NCBI RefSeq assembly: GCF_003471165.1
Contig: NZ_QRIL01000004.1
Span: 1-64,000 of the forward strand
Source of the DNA: Ruminococcus sp. AM22-13
Lineage (GTDB): Bacteria > Bacillota > Clostridia > Lachnospirales > Lachnospiraceae
Direction of reading: 5' to 3'
Length of the DNA: 64,000 nucleotides
Below, piece by piece: positions 52,355 to 59,959 of the stretch. The stretch's first letter is position 1, and each line of letters opens with the position of its first letter. Below the pieces are notes generated by a model. That model saw only the letters and a program-made list of their open reading frames with translations, had not been told where the DNA came from and did no database searches. The position numbers and the translations under genes are program-made.

Positions 52355-54172
52355 TTATTCCATATCAATTTGTCTTCGCAAAAAAGTTCCTACCATACGG
52401 GAAAAATTGCTGATATTACGAATATAGGCAAAGTCTTTTCCATAGATTCTCTTTTCCACGGAGAGCTCTTCTTCATTCCCTACAAAAATACCAATTACGA
52501 AAATTCCCTGATTTCTGGCCCGACGCACCTCATAAGCAGTATCTTTCACAGCTCCTTCTCCGTCATAGATCTTGGGCTGGCGGGTTCCTGGTCGTTGTAT
52601 GCTCATATCACAGGGTTTTCCATCACTTAATACGATTAAAATCTTATTTTTTTCCGGTCGCTCCATGAGAGAGGAACAGACTGTTTTCAGTGCAAGCCCA
52701 TCTCTGTTATTGGCATACGCCCGAAATTGAAAGATTCTTTCATTTGTTTCCCTTGGATCTTCATAATCCCGAAATCTCTGAAGTACTGTATATCCCCAGA
52801 AAGCACAGTATCCTGTCACCCGATGAGGAATTCCTGCCTGGCTTAATGCTTCACTGATAATATATCCCTGCGCCGCTACCTGAGCCTGTCTGCCAGCTTG
52901 GGAACCACTGGAATCAATCAGGACGTCTATTACAAACTCAGAATCTTCTGCTCTCTTTTTTCTATTAAATAACTTGTCATCGTCTGTTCTTCCAATTTTC
53001 CATAACCTTTCAGGAACAAGCTGCCCTGCATCAGATCTGCTGACAGAATCATCCTTTCGGATTATAAATGCCCGTTTCAGTGACTCTGCCAACACAGAAA
53101 TATTTCTTTTGATGATCCAGTGATTATTTCCATAATAGGCTTTATTTTTTTCAAACTGCAGCTGAGAAAAACGGTATTGATTATTTTTTATGACAGGGTT
53201 CTGTAAAATTCCATCTGTAAGATACAGGATACAGTTTTTGTGGATTCCTGTACAAAATTTCCGGTTGATTCTGGCCTGCTCCGATTCACTCAGATACGAT
53301 TTCCCGTAATTCAGTTCCACATATTCCCGTATCCGTCGCACTGCCTGTGGATTTATATTCTCCGAGCTTTCCGGAACTTCTTCATTTTCCGGAGAGAAAT
53401 AAAATCTTTTTTTCTTTTTGTTTCTGATATCCAGACTCATCATCTTTTTTTTGAGATTAGAAAGATATTTTTGAATGATGTCTTCCATCTGTTCATCCGT
53501 CATGCATTCCTGCCACGCGTCATTGGCTAATGCCATATCCGGTAAATTCAGAATCTTCTCCAGATTTCCATTCCTTTTTTCAAAAGAGGGATCCAGAACA
53601 TGATTATAAATCTCATCTATCACGTTTATGACATCTTCCGTATTTTCCGCATCCTTCAGAGAAAGAATCTTGTACAATGCAATCTCTGCCTGTGGATCCA
53701 TTCCCTCATCGTCTGTGTTCTCCAGAACATGCCTTATATACAGAAGCCTAATCCTGTGAATCAGGTCTGTTCCAGCTTTGTCTGATACCTGCTCTTTCTC
53801 GGCCTTTTCCAATTCTCTGAACGCCTGTTCTCTGATTTCCTTTGTTCCCAAACGTTCTCGAATGATAAAACGCTCCACAGCAGCATCCATGCATAATCCA
53901 GCAAGAGGCAAAAGTATATCTTCTCCAGCAGAAAAATGTAATTTTTTCATCAAATACATGCCAAGTTTCTTCTGATCAAAATATCGTGCAAAGGCACCCT
54001 GCTTCACTGCCTCATATAGAACCGTTTGTTTTGAATAAACATATTTTTCTGTGTCCGGTTCAAATTCCATATCATAATCACCACTGACTGTCCAAAAAAG
54101 ATTTCTGATACGATTGCTGATCTCCAGACGATGTTCTTCCAGTTGTTTCGCCGGCCATCTGACATCCTCCAT
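52355..54172 (-). CDS. VWA domain protein (NorD/CobT-like partner of MoxR ATPase)
   Basis: 605 residues. Residues 1-400 are mostly helical and charged. The C-terminal von Willebrand A domain has an intact MIDAS motif, DSSGS (420-424), with LSDGKPCDMS further on for the third metal contact. This layout is shared by NorD and CobT/CobS-like partners, which work with MoxR-type AAA+ ATPases to insert metal into enzymes. It starts six bases after the MoxR gene. Confidence 0.85.
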   Translation of the reverse strand: MEDVRWPAKQLEEHRLEISNRIRNLFWTVSGDYDMEFEPDTEKYVYSKQTVLYEAVKQGAFARYFDQKKLGMYLMKKLHFSAGEDILLPLAGLCMDAAVERFIIRERLGTKEIREQAFRELEKAEKEQVSDKAGTDLIHRIRLLYIRHVLENTDDEGMDPQAEIALYKILSLKDAENTEDVINVIDEIYNHVLDPSFEKRNGNLEKILNLPDMALANDAWQECMTDEQMEDIIQKYLSNLKKKMMSLDIRNKKKKRFYFSPENEEVPESSENINPQAVRRIREYVELNYGKSYLSESEQARINRKFCTGIHKNCILYLTDGILQNPVIKNNQYRFSQLQFEKNKAYYGNNHWIIKRNISVLAESLKRAFIIRKDDSVSRSDAGQLVPERLWKIGRTDDDKLFNRKKRAEDSEFVIDVLIDSSGSQAGRQAQVAAQGYIISEALSQAGIPHRVTGYCAFWGYTVLQRFRDYEDPRETNERIFQFRAYANNRDGLALKTVCSSLMERPEKNKILIVLSDGKPCDMSIQRPGTRQPKIYDGEGAVKDTAYEVRRARNQGIFVIGIFVGNEEELSVEKRIYGKDFAYIRNISNFSRMVGTFLRRQIDME

Positions 54173-54178
54173 ACAAGT

Positions 54179-55111
54179 TTACCCCCATATGTCTTTTCCG
54201 GTCCAGGAAGATGGGATTCTGGTAGAAACCACATCTTCTATGATCTCTTTTTCAAATACATCAAAACTTTTATTTATGATCCCCATCTGGATTGCATCAA
54301 TTGGAGAAAGTCCGCTTTTTGTTGCTTTTACAGCAGAAACCAGTCCTCTCAGGTCAAGAGATTTTGTTGAGATTTCTCCATGATAAGCTTTGATCTGCAA
54401 ATCCAGAAACAGTCCTGCAAAAGCTTTCAGTGCACTTTTTTCCCCATCTGGAAAATGTTGTCTTAATACAAAAAGGACACTATCCTCATCCATTTCAGGC
54501 ATATCAATTACCATAAACCTTGAAACCAATGCTTCATTTAGCTCTCTGGTACCTGCGTAGCCATAATTCATCGTGCCGATAAATCGTGTTGCCGGATGAA
54601 GTAAAATCCTGTTATATCCTGGAATATCGATTCTGCGCCGATGATCCAGTGTGGCATGCAGTACAGAAACCGCATCATTTTTTGCCATATTGATTTCGTC
54701 CAGGATTCCAAATCCTCCAAATTCCGCGCATTGGTAGATGGGGCCTTTCCGAAGGCGAACCTCATTATTTATAAAGGTATCCGTTCCAATCAGATCGGCA
54801 CTGTCTGTATTTACATGAAAAGAAATGTCGTATTCCGGTCTTCCGAATATCCATGCCAGTGTCTCACATAGTACATTTTTCCCTGTAGCTTTCGCACCGG
54901 AAAGTAACAGGTTATCTCCCTGAAGAAGCGCTGCTATTGACATTTCCAGAATCTTTTTCCCATAAAACAGGATATCCGGTTTTTCTACCCGTTCCTTTAC
55001 CTGATCCTCTACCTCATAACGCATGTGAAAATCTCTCAGTTCTCCAATTAGTTCCTGCGCTATCTTCTGGTCTTCTAAATATTTTTCTATTTCTGCCCAA
55101 TGATTTCTCAT
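54179..55111 (-). CDS. MoxR-family AAA+ ATPase
   Basis: 310 residues. Walker A GAKATGKN (72-79), with Asn where Thr/Ser is usual, then Walker B ILDEIN (136-141), sensor 1 GTMNYGYAGTRELNEAL and the arginine finger LVSRF. These belong to the NorQ/CbbQ-like branch of MoxR, which remodels enzymes during cofactor or metal insertion. It is second gene of the unit, 85 bases after CooC-like ATPase 1. The Asn in the P-loop should be checked against relatives; I believe it is common in this clostridial subgroup. Confidence 0.85.
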   Translation of the reverse strand: MRNHWAEIEKYLEDQKIAQELIGELRDFHMRYEVEDQVKERVEKPDILFYGKKILEMSIAALLQGDNLLLSGAKATGKNVLCETLAWIFGRPEYDISFHVNTDSADLIGTDTFINNEVRLRKGPIYQCAEFGGFGILDEINMAKNDAVSVLHATLDHRRRIDIPGYNRILLHPATRFIGTMNYGYAGTRELNEALVSRFMVIDMPEMDEDSVLFVLRQHFPDGEKSALKAFAGLFLDLQIKAYHGEISTKSLDLRGLVSAVKATKSGLSPIDAIQMGIINKSFDVFEKEIIEDVVSTRIPSSWTGKDIWG

Positions 55112-55196
55112 GAAGATTTTCCTTTCTTTACAATTAGTTATGCCAAATCAGATAATATTTCTGTTTACTCAATCTTCAAACTTTCAATCCTCCAAC

Positions 55197-55967
55197 TCAC
55201 AATCCCAACTTCTTTACAATTTCTCCCAGTGCACTTCTTACAGGAGAATCTTTCGGAAGCTGTATGATCGGCTTTCCATCACAGTCATACTGATATACCT
55301 GGTCATCATGTGGCACAACCCCTAACAATTCCAGTCCCTGATTTCGAATTTCTTCCAGAGTTCCGGCATCCAGTTTTCCATCCGGAACACGATTCACGAT
55401 TAATCCAGTTTTCTGTGGTTTAAAGTTTAACTCCTTCATCAGCTTTGCAATACGTCCGGCTGCCTGAACACCTCTTCTGGAACAGTCACTTACAAGAATC
55501 GCAACTTCCATCATTGGCAGGATTCCTCTGCTGATATGTTCCATACCTGCTTCGTTATCAACCACAATATATGGATAATGACCTTGCAGTTTCTGAACCT
55601 GGGTCTGCACAAGACCATTTACAAAACAATAGCAGCCCTGTCCCTGGGTTCGCCCCATTACCATCAAATCATAATCGTCTTCTTCTGCAATTGCATCGGA
55701 AAGACGCATTTCCAGATAAGCCTGTTTTGTCATTCCTGCCGGAATCTGATATCGTGGATCAACTCCTGCACGTTCAATCTCTTCTCTCAGTTCTCCGAGT
55801 GTAATCTCCGGTTCAACGCCGAGCACTTCATTCAAATTCGCATTTGCATCTGCATCTACAGCTAAAACCGGATGTTTTCTATTTTCACATAAATATTGAA
55901 TTAACAATCCACAAAGGGTTGTTTTCCCTACGCCACCTTTTCCTGATACTGCAATTACATGTCCCAT
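55197..55967 (-). CDS. cooC: CooC-like ATPase 1 (metallocentre maturation type)
   Basis: 256 residues. Deviant Walker A GKGGVGKT (9-16), DADANANLNEVLG after strand 2, and a CxC pair (CYC, Cys112 and Cys114), the same positions reported for the Ni-binding cysteines of CooC1. VDNEAGMEHISRG follows, then LIVNRVPDG. CooC uses ATP to load nickel into CO dehydrogenase. It is the first gene of the five-gene unit and is driven by a divergent promoter shared with the TetR gene. A cognate CODH lies outside the window if present. Confidence 0.88.
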   Translation of the reverse strand: MGHVIAVSGKGGVGKTTLCGLLIQYLCENRKHPVLAVDADANANLNEVLGVEPEITLGELREEIERAGVDPRYQIPAGMTKQAYLEMRLSDAIAEEDDYDLMVMGRTQGQGCYCFVNGLVQTQVQKLQGHYPYIVVDNEAGMEHISRGILPMMEVAILVSDCSRRGVQAAGRIAKLMKELNFKPQKTGLIVNRVPDGKLDAGTLEEIRNQGLELLGVVPHDDQVYQYDCDGKPIIQLPKDSPVRSALGEIVKKLGL

Positions 55968-55997
55968 GTTTTTCCTCCTAAAATTCTGAACAATCTG

Positions 55998-56100
55998 TTG
56001 ACTTTTTCTTTAAACCTCATTATAGTTGTTACTATATAAATTACAATAATCAATCTGTGAGATTTGTATGGTTACTCAACACATCAGAAAAATTGTTGAG
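55998..56100. promoter_or_regulatory. Divergent promoter region A (cooC unit / TetR gene)
   Basis: Plus strand: TTGACT (55998-56003), 17 bases, TATAGT (56021-56026). Minus strand: TTGTAA (56046-56041), 16 bases, TATAAT (56024-56019). A palindrome TTGTTA-N9-TTACAA (56026-56046) covers both. Downstream of it CTCAACA (56075-56081) and TGTTGAG (56094-56100) form a second dyad. The whole set recurs at 57738-57841. Confidence 0.7.
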
Positions 56101-56135
56101 AAATCATATGCTACTAACTAATACAGGAGTATATA

Positions 56136-56783
56136 ATGTCAGAAAAAACGCGAAAACAAGATCGCCGTACCCGCTATACCAGGCAGACCATAAAAGATAC
56201 GTTCTTAGAATTGTTAAATCAGAAAAGTTTCACGAAAATTACAGTTACAGAGATCTGCAAAAATGCTGAAATCAACCGTGGCACTTTTTATCTTCATTAC
56301 TACGATATCCATGATGTATTATCAGATATTTTTAATGATATGACTCAGGATATGTTAACAACTGTAGATCATTTATTCTGTCTAAATCAAAAAAGCTGTT
56401 CCTATCCGTTCTGTCAGAAAATACAGATGGAATCACAATACAGGGCACTGTTTCTGGATGATGCAATTGCCCCTATTCTTCTGGAAAAAATAGCAGAAAA
56501 TACAAAAGAAGGCTATGTGACCTGGCTTATGTCACACAGCCTCCTGACCTTTGAACAGGCAGAATCGGTTTTTTATTTTCAAATGAATGGCTGCCTTTCC
56601 ATCAACAGACTGATGCTCCGCAATCACTGTAATGACTGGAAACAGATTCAGACAGTAATCGACAAATTTATCAAAGCCGGGCTGGAAAGTTTTCTGATTC
56701 ATGATCAGAGAGAAGAAAAGGCTTCCGATAATTTTTGCAGTAAAATTTCTCCAACTGTTACCGCATCTTCTACACTCAGATAA
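56136..56783 (+). CDS. TetR family transcriptional regulator
   Basis: 215 residues. The N-terminal HTH reads YTRQTIKDTFLELLNQKSF, then ITVTEICKNAEINRGTFYLH, characteristic of TetR regulators with the YYDIHDV helix 4 start. The ligand domain (about 65-200) contains several cysteines (CLNQKSCSYPFC) that could sense metal or redox state. AGGAG precedes the ATG. It is divergent from the cooC unit. Its 3' end overlaps the DUF3786 gene on the other strand by 79 bases. Confidence 0.9.
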   Translation: MSEKTRKQDRRTRYTRQTIKDTFLELLNQKSFTKITVTEICKNAEINRGTFYLHYYDIHDVLSDIFNDMTQDMLTTVDHLFCLNQKSCSYPFCQKIQMESQYRALFLDDAIAPILLEKIAENTKEGYVTWLMSHSLLTFEQAESVFYFQMNGCLSINRLMLRNHCNDWKQIQTVIDKFIKAGLESFLIHDQREEKASDNFCSKISPTVTASSTLR

Positions 56784-57331
56784 TGATCGGCATGATCCTG
56801 AAGAAATATTTTGCCAGATGCAGGAAATTCTTCATCTGCAAACCATATCTTTAAAGTTACCGGATATCTTGGCAGAACTGGAAAAACAGCACACAGATCC
56901 GCCTTTGTTTCTGTGAATTCTGCACCTAGGTTTTTACATGCTTTCTGAATTTTCTCAGGATCTTTATCCTGCAAAAGCTTTTCCAGTTTCTGCTCTGCAG
57001 TCCGGTCAAACTTGGTTCCCCGAATCAATCCATCTTTCAGGTTACCAAAAGTAATGAGCTTCTGTGAACCTTCTGTTCCATCAGCCATATCCAGATAATG
57101 CAGCAATGTCAGATAATGCCATTCATCCATATCTGAGTTAATATAAAACTCAGGAAGTTGAATTTCAATCACTTCATGAAAACTCTGTACCTCAAGCATA
57201 TTTCGACTGCTATGAAAAACAGCCCCACTTTTTGCAGCAATCTCCTCTCCAGAACGATTTTGTAACCGTTTTACTGCTGCCAGCAGCATTTCCTGAAATG
57301 CACGATTTTCTGTTTGATTTTTGTATTCCAT
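56705..57331 (-). CDS. DUF3786 domain protein
   Basis: 208 residues, cytosolic. The C-terminal part matches DUF3786: VFPVLPRYPVTLKIWFADEE, FPASGKIFL and ADHYLSVEDAVTVGE. Other members are found in anaerobes, sometimes fused to ferredoxin-like FeS domains near CODH/ACS or corrinoid genes, which fits this neighbourhood. The function is not known. It follows the YgbA-like gene by 40 bases. Confidence 0.75.
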   Translation of the reverse strand: MEYKNQTENRAFQEMLLAAVKRLQNRSGEEIAAKSGAVFHSSRNMLEVQSFHEVIEIQLPEFYINSDMDEWHYLTLLHYLDMADGTEGSQKLITFGNLKDGLIRGTKFDRTAEQKLEKLLQDKDPEKIQKACKNLGAEFTETKADLCAVFPVLPRYPVTLKIWFADEEFPASGKIFLQDHADHYLSVEDAVTVGEILLQKLSEAFSSL

Positions 57332-57371
57332 AACTTCTCCTTTGCGAACATTTTATCGCATCATATAATAA

Positions 57372-57704
57372 TCAATGTTTATGCAAGAATTTGGGTGGTT
57401 TCATAAATCTGGCTTTGTCCGGATTCTCTTTCATCCATTCCCGGGCAAAATCCATTACCTCAGTCATAGTTTCATAATCTTTTCCACAAAAACAGCAACT
57501 TGGGCATGTTGGACATGGCCATCCCTTATTTTTGAATCTGCATGCGTCTAAATGTCGGTATGCTCTTAATAAATTTGCTTCATATTCTTCTTTAGACTGT
57601 GAAGCTTCCCTGTTTTCACGATAATAAAGGTGATACATTTTTTTAGTCATATGTTTTTTGATTCTGGTATATAAATTTCCTTTTAATTTGTCCACAATCA
57701 GCAT
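57372..57704 (-). CDS. Cysteine-rich YgbA-like (nitrous-oxide-stimulated promoter) protein
   Basis: 110 residues from the ATG at 57704 (GGAGG ten bases upstream). Residues about 55-75 hold a Cys cluster, CRFKNKGWPCPTCPSCCFC, followed by YETMTEVMDFAREW. The CPxCPxxC...EVM pattern resembles the YgbA_NO family, linked to nitrosative stress and iron-sulfur handling, but the match is partial. First gene of a two-gene unit with DUF3786. It is divergent from an Rrf2 gene through a promoter region duplicated from the cooC/TetR region. Confidence 0.55.
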   Translation of the reverse strand: MLIVDKLKGNLYTRIKKHMTKKMYHLYYRENREASQSKEEYEANLLRAYRHLDACRFKNKGWPCPTCPSCCFCGKDYETMTEVMDFAREWMKENPDKARFMKPPKFLHKH

Positions 57705-57737
57705 ATTATACAATCCTCCGTAAGTTTTATTACTATG

Positions 57738-57841
57738 TTGACTTTTCCTTTAAATTTCATTATAGTTGTAATTATATTATTTACAATCATCAAAATAAAA
57801 AATATGTACAGTTTCTCAACACATTAAAAAGAGCTGTTGAG
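57738..57841. promoter_or_regulatory. Divergent promoter region B (YgbA-like unit / Rrf2 gene)
   Basis: Plus strand: TTGACT (57738-57743), 17 bases, TATAGT (57761-57766). Minus strand: TTGTAA (57786-57781), 16 bases, TATAAT (57764-57759). Perfect palindrome TTGTAA-N9-TTACAA (57766-57786). CTCAACA (57815-57821) and TGTTGAG (57835-57841) form the second dyad. It is a near-copy of region A. Confidence 0.7.
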
Positions 57842-57932
57842 AACTTGGGATGTTTTTGACAAACCAGAAATATTTTCGCCTCAAAAACGTGAAACCAAAA
57901 TCATTATATCATACTACAAGGAGTTTCTTATC

Positions 57933-58382
57933 ATGAAATACTCAACGAAATTAAGCGATACTGTTCATGTGATGGTTCTGATTGCTATCAACCAGGAAAA
58001 ATCTCTCTCCAGCGCCTCAATTGCAGAAAGTGTCCATACAAATCCCGGCTTTGTACGCCAGCTTATGTTAAAACTAAAAAAAGCGAAACTTATGACCAGT
58101 GTAGCCGGACATGCCCGTCCTTCTCTTTCAAAACCAGCAGATCAGATTACATTGCTGGATATTTATAAAGCAGTTGAAGGTGATAAACCATTGCTTCATT
58201 TAGATACTCATACCAATCCAGAATGTGGCGTTGGCATTAACATTCAGTTATCTTTGCAGGGATTTTATAATGAAATTCAAAAGACTGCCGAAGAAAAAAT
58301 GAATACGATTACTTTACAGGATATCATAGATATCTACTATCAGCGGATATCTATAGAAAACAACTTACAAAATATCATTTAA
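57933..58382 (+). CDS. Rrf2 family transcriptional regulator
   Basis: 149 residues from the ATG at 57933 (AAGGAG, nine bases upstream). N-terminal wHTH: MKYSTKLSDTVHVMVLIA, then SSASIAESVHTNPGFVRQLM. The mid-region is LSKPADQITLLDIYKAVEGD and DTHTNPECGVGINIQ. Only one cysteine lies in the usual cluster region, so it probably does not hold an FeS cluster like IscR or NsrR and resembles the YwnA/CymR-like group. A truncated paralog is at 41538. Confidence 0.88.
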   Translation: MKYSTKLSDTVHVMVLIAINQEKSLSSASIAESVHTNPGFVRQLMLKLKKAKLMTSVAGHARPSLSKPADQITLLDIYKAVEGDKPLLHLDTHTNPECGVGINIQLSLQGFYNEIQKTAEEKMNTITLQDIIDIYYQRISIENNLQNII

Positions 58383-58397
58383 CAGGAGAACATTTTC

Positions 58398-58526
58398 ATG
58401 TACCTTCAGCAAATACGAAATGCCACCATTTTTTTATATTATGGTGGAAAAACATTTTTAATTGATCCTATATTAGCTCCAAAAGGAAGCTGGCCTCCAC
58501 GAGTCATCAAAGCAATGGCAGATTGA
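58398..58526 (+). pseudogene. Truncated MBL-fold hydrolase (N-terminal end only)
   Basis: 42 codons after an AGGAG site: MYLQQIRNATIFLYYGG, then KTFLIDPILAPKGSWPP, which is the first two strands of a metallo-beta-lactamase-fold protein of the UPF0173/YtkL-like kind. It then ends abruptly (RVIKAMAD) without the HxHxDH metal motif. It was probably co-transcribed with the Rrf2 gene before loss of the rest. Confidence 0.65.
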
Positions 58527-58550
58527 AAATATTTCCAATTAACCTTTCAA

Positions 58551-58596
58551 AGCCGATATTTTATTCCTGTTTTACTGAAATAAAATATCGGCTTCT
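58551..58596 (+). terminator. Intrinsic terminator after the Rrf2/MBL unit
   Basis: AGCCGATATTTTATT / AATAAAATATCGGCT, perfect 15-bp stem, followed by a short T-rich tail. Confidence 0.75.
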
Positions 58597-58599
58597 ATT

Positions 58600-58873
58600 A
58601 TTTCAACCTGCTATCCAAATGGATGAATTCTATGAGACATTTTCAAATATCGGTAAGCTGAATGTACAGTTGGAATAGCAACTATTAACGAACCTTGACA
58701 ACCTAATAACTGCTTAGAACTTTGCCAGAGGGATTTTATACCCTTTTGACAGGTTAATTGAGTGATGTTATAGCTGCATGGATCAATTTTTAGATTCATG
58801 GTACAGTTATCAGTTCAGATACTGTTCCGTGAATAATTCAGGTTTAAGTTCTTTTTTTGACATTTTCACGGAT
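58600..58873. other. Gene-free stretch
   Basis: Between the Rrf2/MBL terminator and the end of the membrane-protein gene. A minus-strand frame of 62 codons exists, but it has no ribosome site and no recognisable family. I see nothing else. Confidence 0.4.
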
Positions 58874-59959
58874 TTAATTCTGCTCCACTGGAAAATCCTT
58901 CCCTCGCCTTCCTCTGTCAGAGATTCTGTCATATCCCTTTTCATATACTTTCCACAACAAATACAGAAAACAGGAACCCCCTCCTGCACAAACCGTTTTC
59001 CCGCCAAGAATCATACCTTCCGTCTGGGATACCGTCTTCGGAAGCATCAGATACAGCTTAAATTCTGCCACAGCCTGATCCACCTTTTCTTTCCAGAACC
59101 CAAAGTCAGACCACCTTGACGGAATCCATCCCTCCGGCCAGGTCAGATGTGTAAAAAGAAGCCAGACCACCGTCCCTGCCATTACACTATACAGCAGGTT
59201 GCAGAACCAGTACTCTGCATCTTTCACTGTATAGTTCTTTTTTTCTCTGCTTATTTCCGTCCACAGACTGCCAGAAAGAACCGCCGGAAGCAGCAGTAAT
59301 GCCGCCAGTCCTGCATTTTTCGGTAAAGTCGAGGATACCACAGTTCCCTGAAGTCCGTATTTCATCAGAAATCCGTTCACTGTACTTTCTTCGGTTTCTC
59401 CATTTCTCCTTCTGATAAACAAACGATTATAAAAAAGTTCCGTCTCGGTATCATCCGCAGAAGCCGCCCCGAAAACCAGAATTTTCTGCCCCCAGTCCGC
59501 AACTTTCCTGACAGTATAAGTACGTCCCTGAAACAGAATCTGACCACCCGGAACCTTATTGCCAAAGAGCTCCCAGGCAGTTGCACCATCAATCACGCAG
59601 CCATCCGGATCACCTTCTGTCAGAGCTGCTGCCTGCCAGTCATACCCTGCGGGATTTCCCTTAAGATAAACAGTCATCGCCTGTGCCTGCCGGTTTCCTT
59701 CTTTCGCAGAAATCTCCCTCAACCCTGCATCTGCATAAAAACATACATCATAAGGCTTCTCACTTTTTCTTTCCTGCTTCAGGATATTTTCTGCTCCTTT
59801 CCTGTCAGGATAAGCTGCGGACAGAAACACCGATACTGCTGTATCATTTCTGATCTGCACATAATTATAGACTCCCAGAAAATAAATATAGAAAATAATC
59901 AGCCACACAGTCAGAGTACCGGCTTTCCTTAAAAAGGCACTCTGACTTCTGACACTCAT
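58874..59959 (-). CDS. Membrane protein of unknown family, adaptor partner
   Basis: 361 residues. One N-terminal helix (about 12-33), an extracytoplasmic domain (about 35-215) with a MacB/FtsX-like periplasmic flavour (DGCVIDGATAWELFGNK, GGQILFQGRTYTVRKV), then about three helices (217-240, 252-275, 325-345). The arrangement resembles MacB-type permeases but lacks their usual length and ATPase. It overlaps the adaptor gene stop by 4 bases. A transport or secretion role with that adaptor is inferred. Confidence 0.6.
   Translation of the reverse strand: MSVRSQSAFLRKAGTLTVWLIIFYIYFLGVYNYVQIRNDTAVSVFLSAAYPDRKGAENILKQERKSEKPYDVCFYADAGLREISAKEGNRQAQAMTVYLKGNPAGYDWQAAALTEGDPDGCVIDGATAWELFGNKVPGGQILFQGRTYTVRKVADWGQKILVFGAASADDTETELFYNRLFIRRRNGETEESTVNGFLMKYGLQGTVVSSTLPKNAGLAALLLLPAVLSGSLWTEISREKKNYTVKDAEYWFCNLLYSVMAGTVVWLLFTHLTWPEGWIPSRWSDFGFWKEKVDQAVAEFKLYLMLPKTVSQTEGMILGGKTVCAGGGSCFLYLLWKVYEKGYDRISDRGRRGKDFPVEQN

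Noticed and set aside
58611..58799. Minus-strand frame of 62 codons
   Set aside because: No Shine-Dalgarno, no recognisable motif, and it lies in a gap beside decayed genes.
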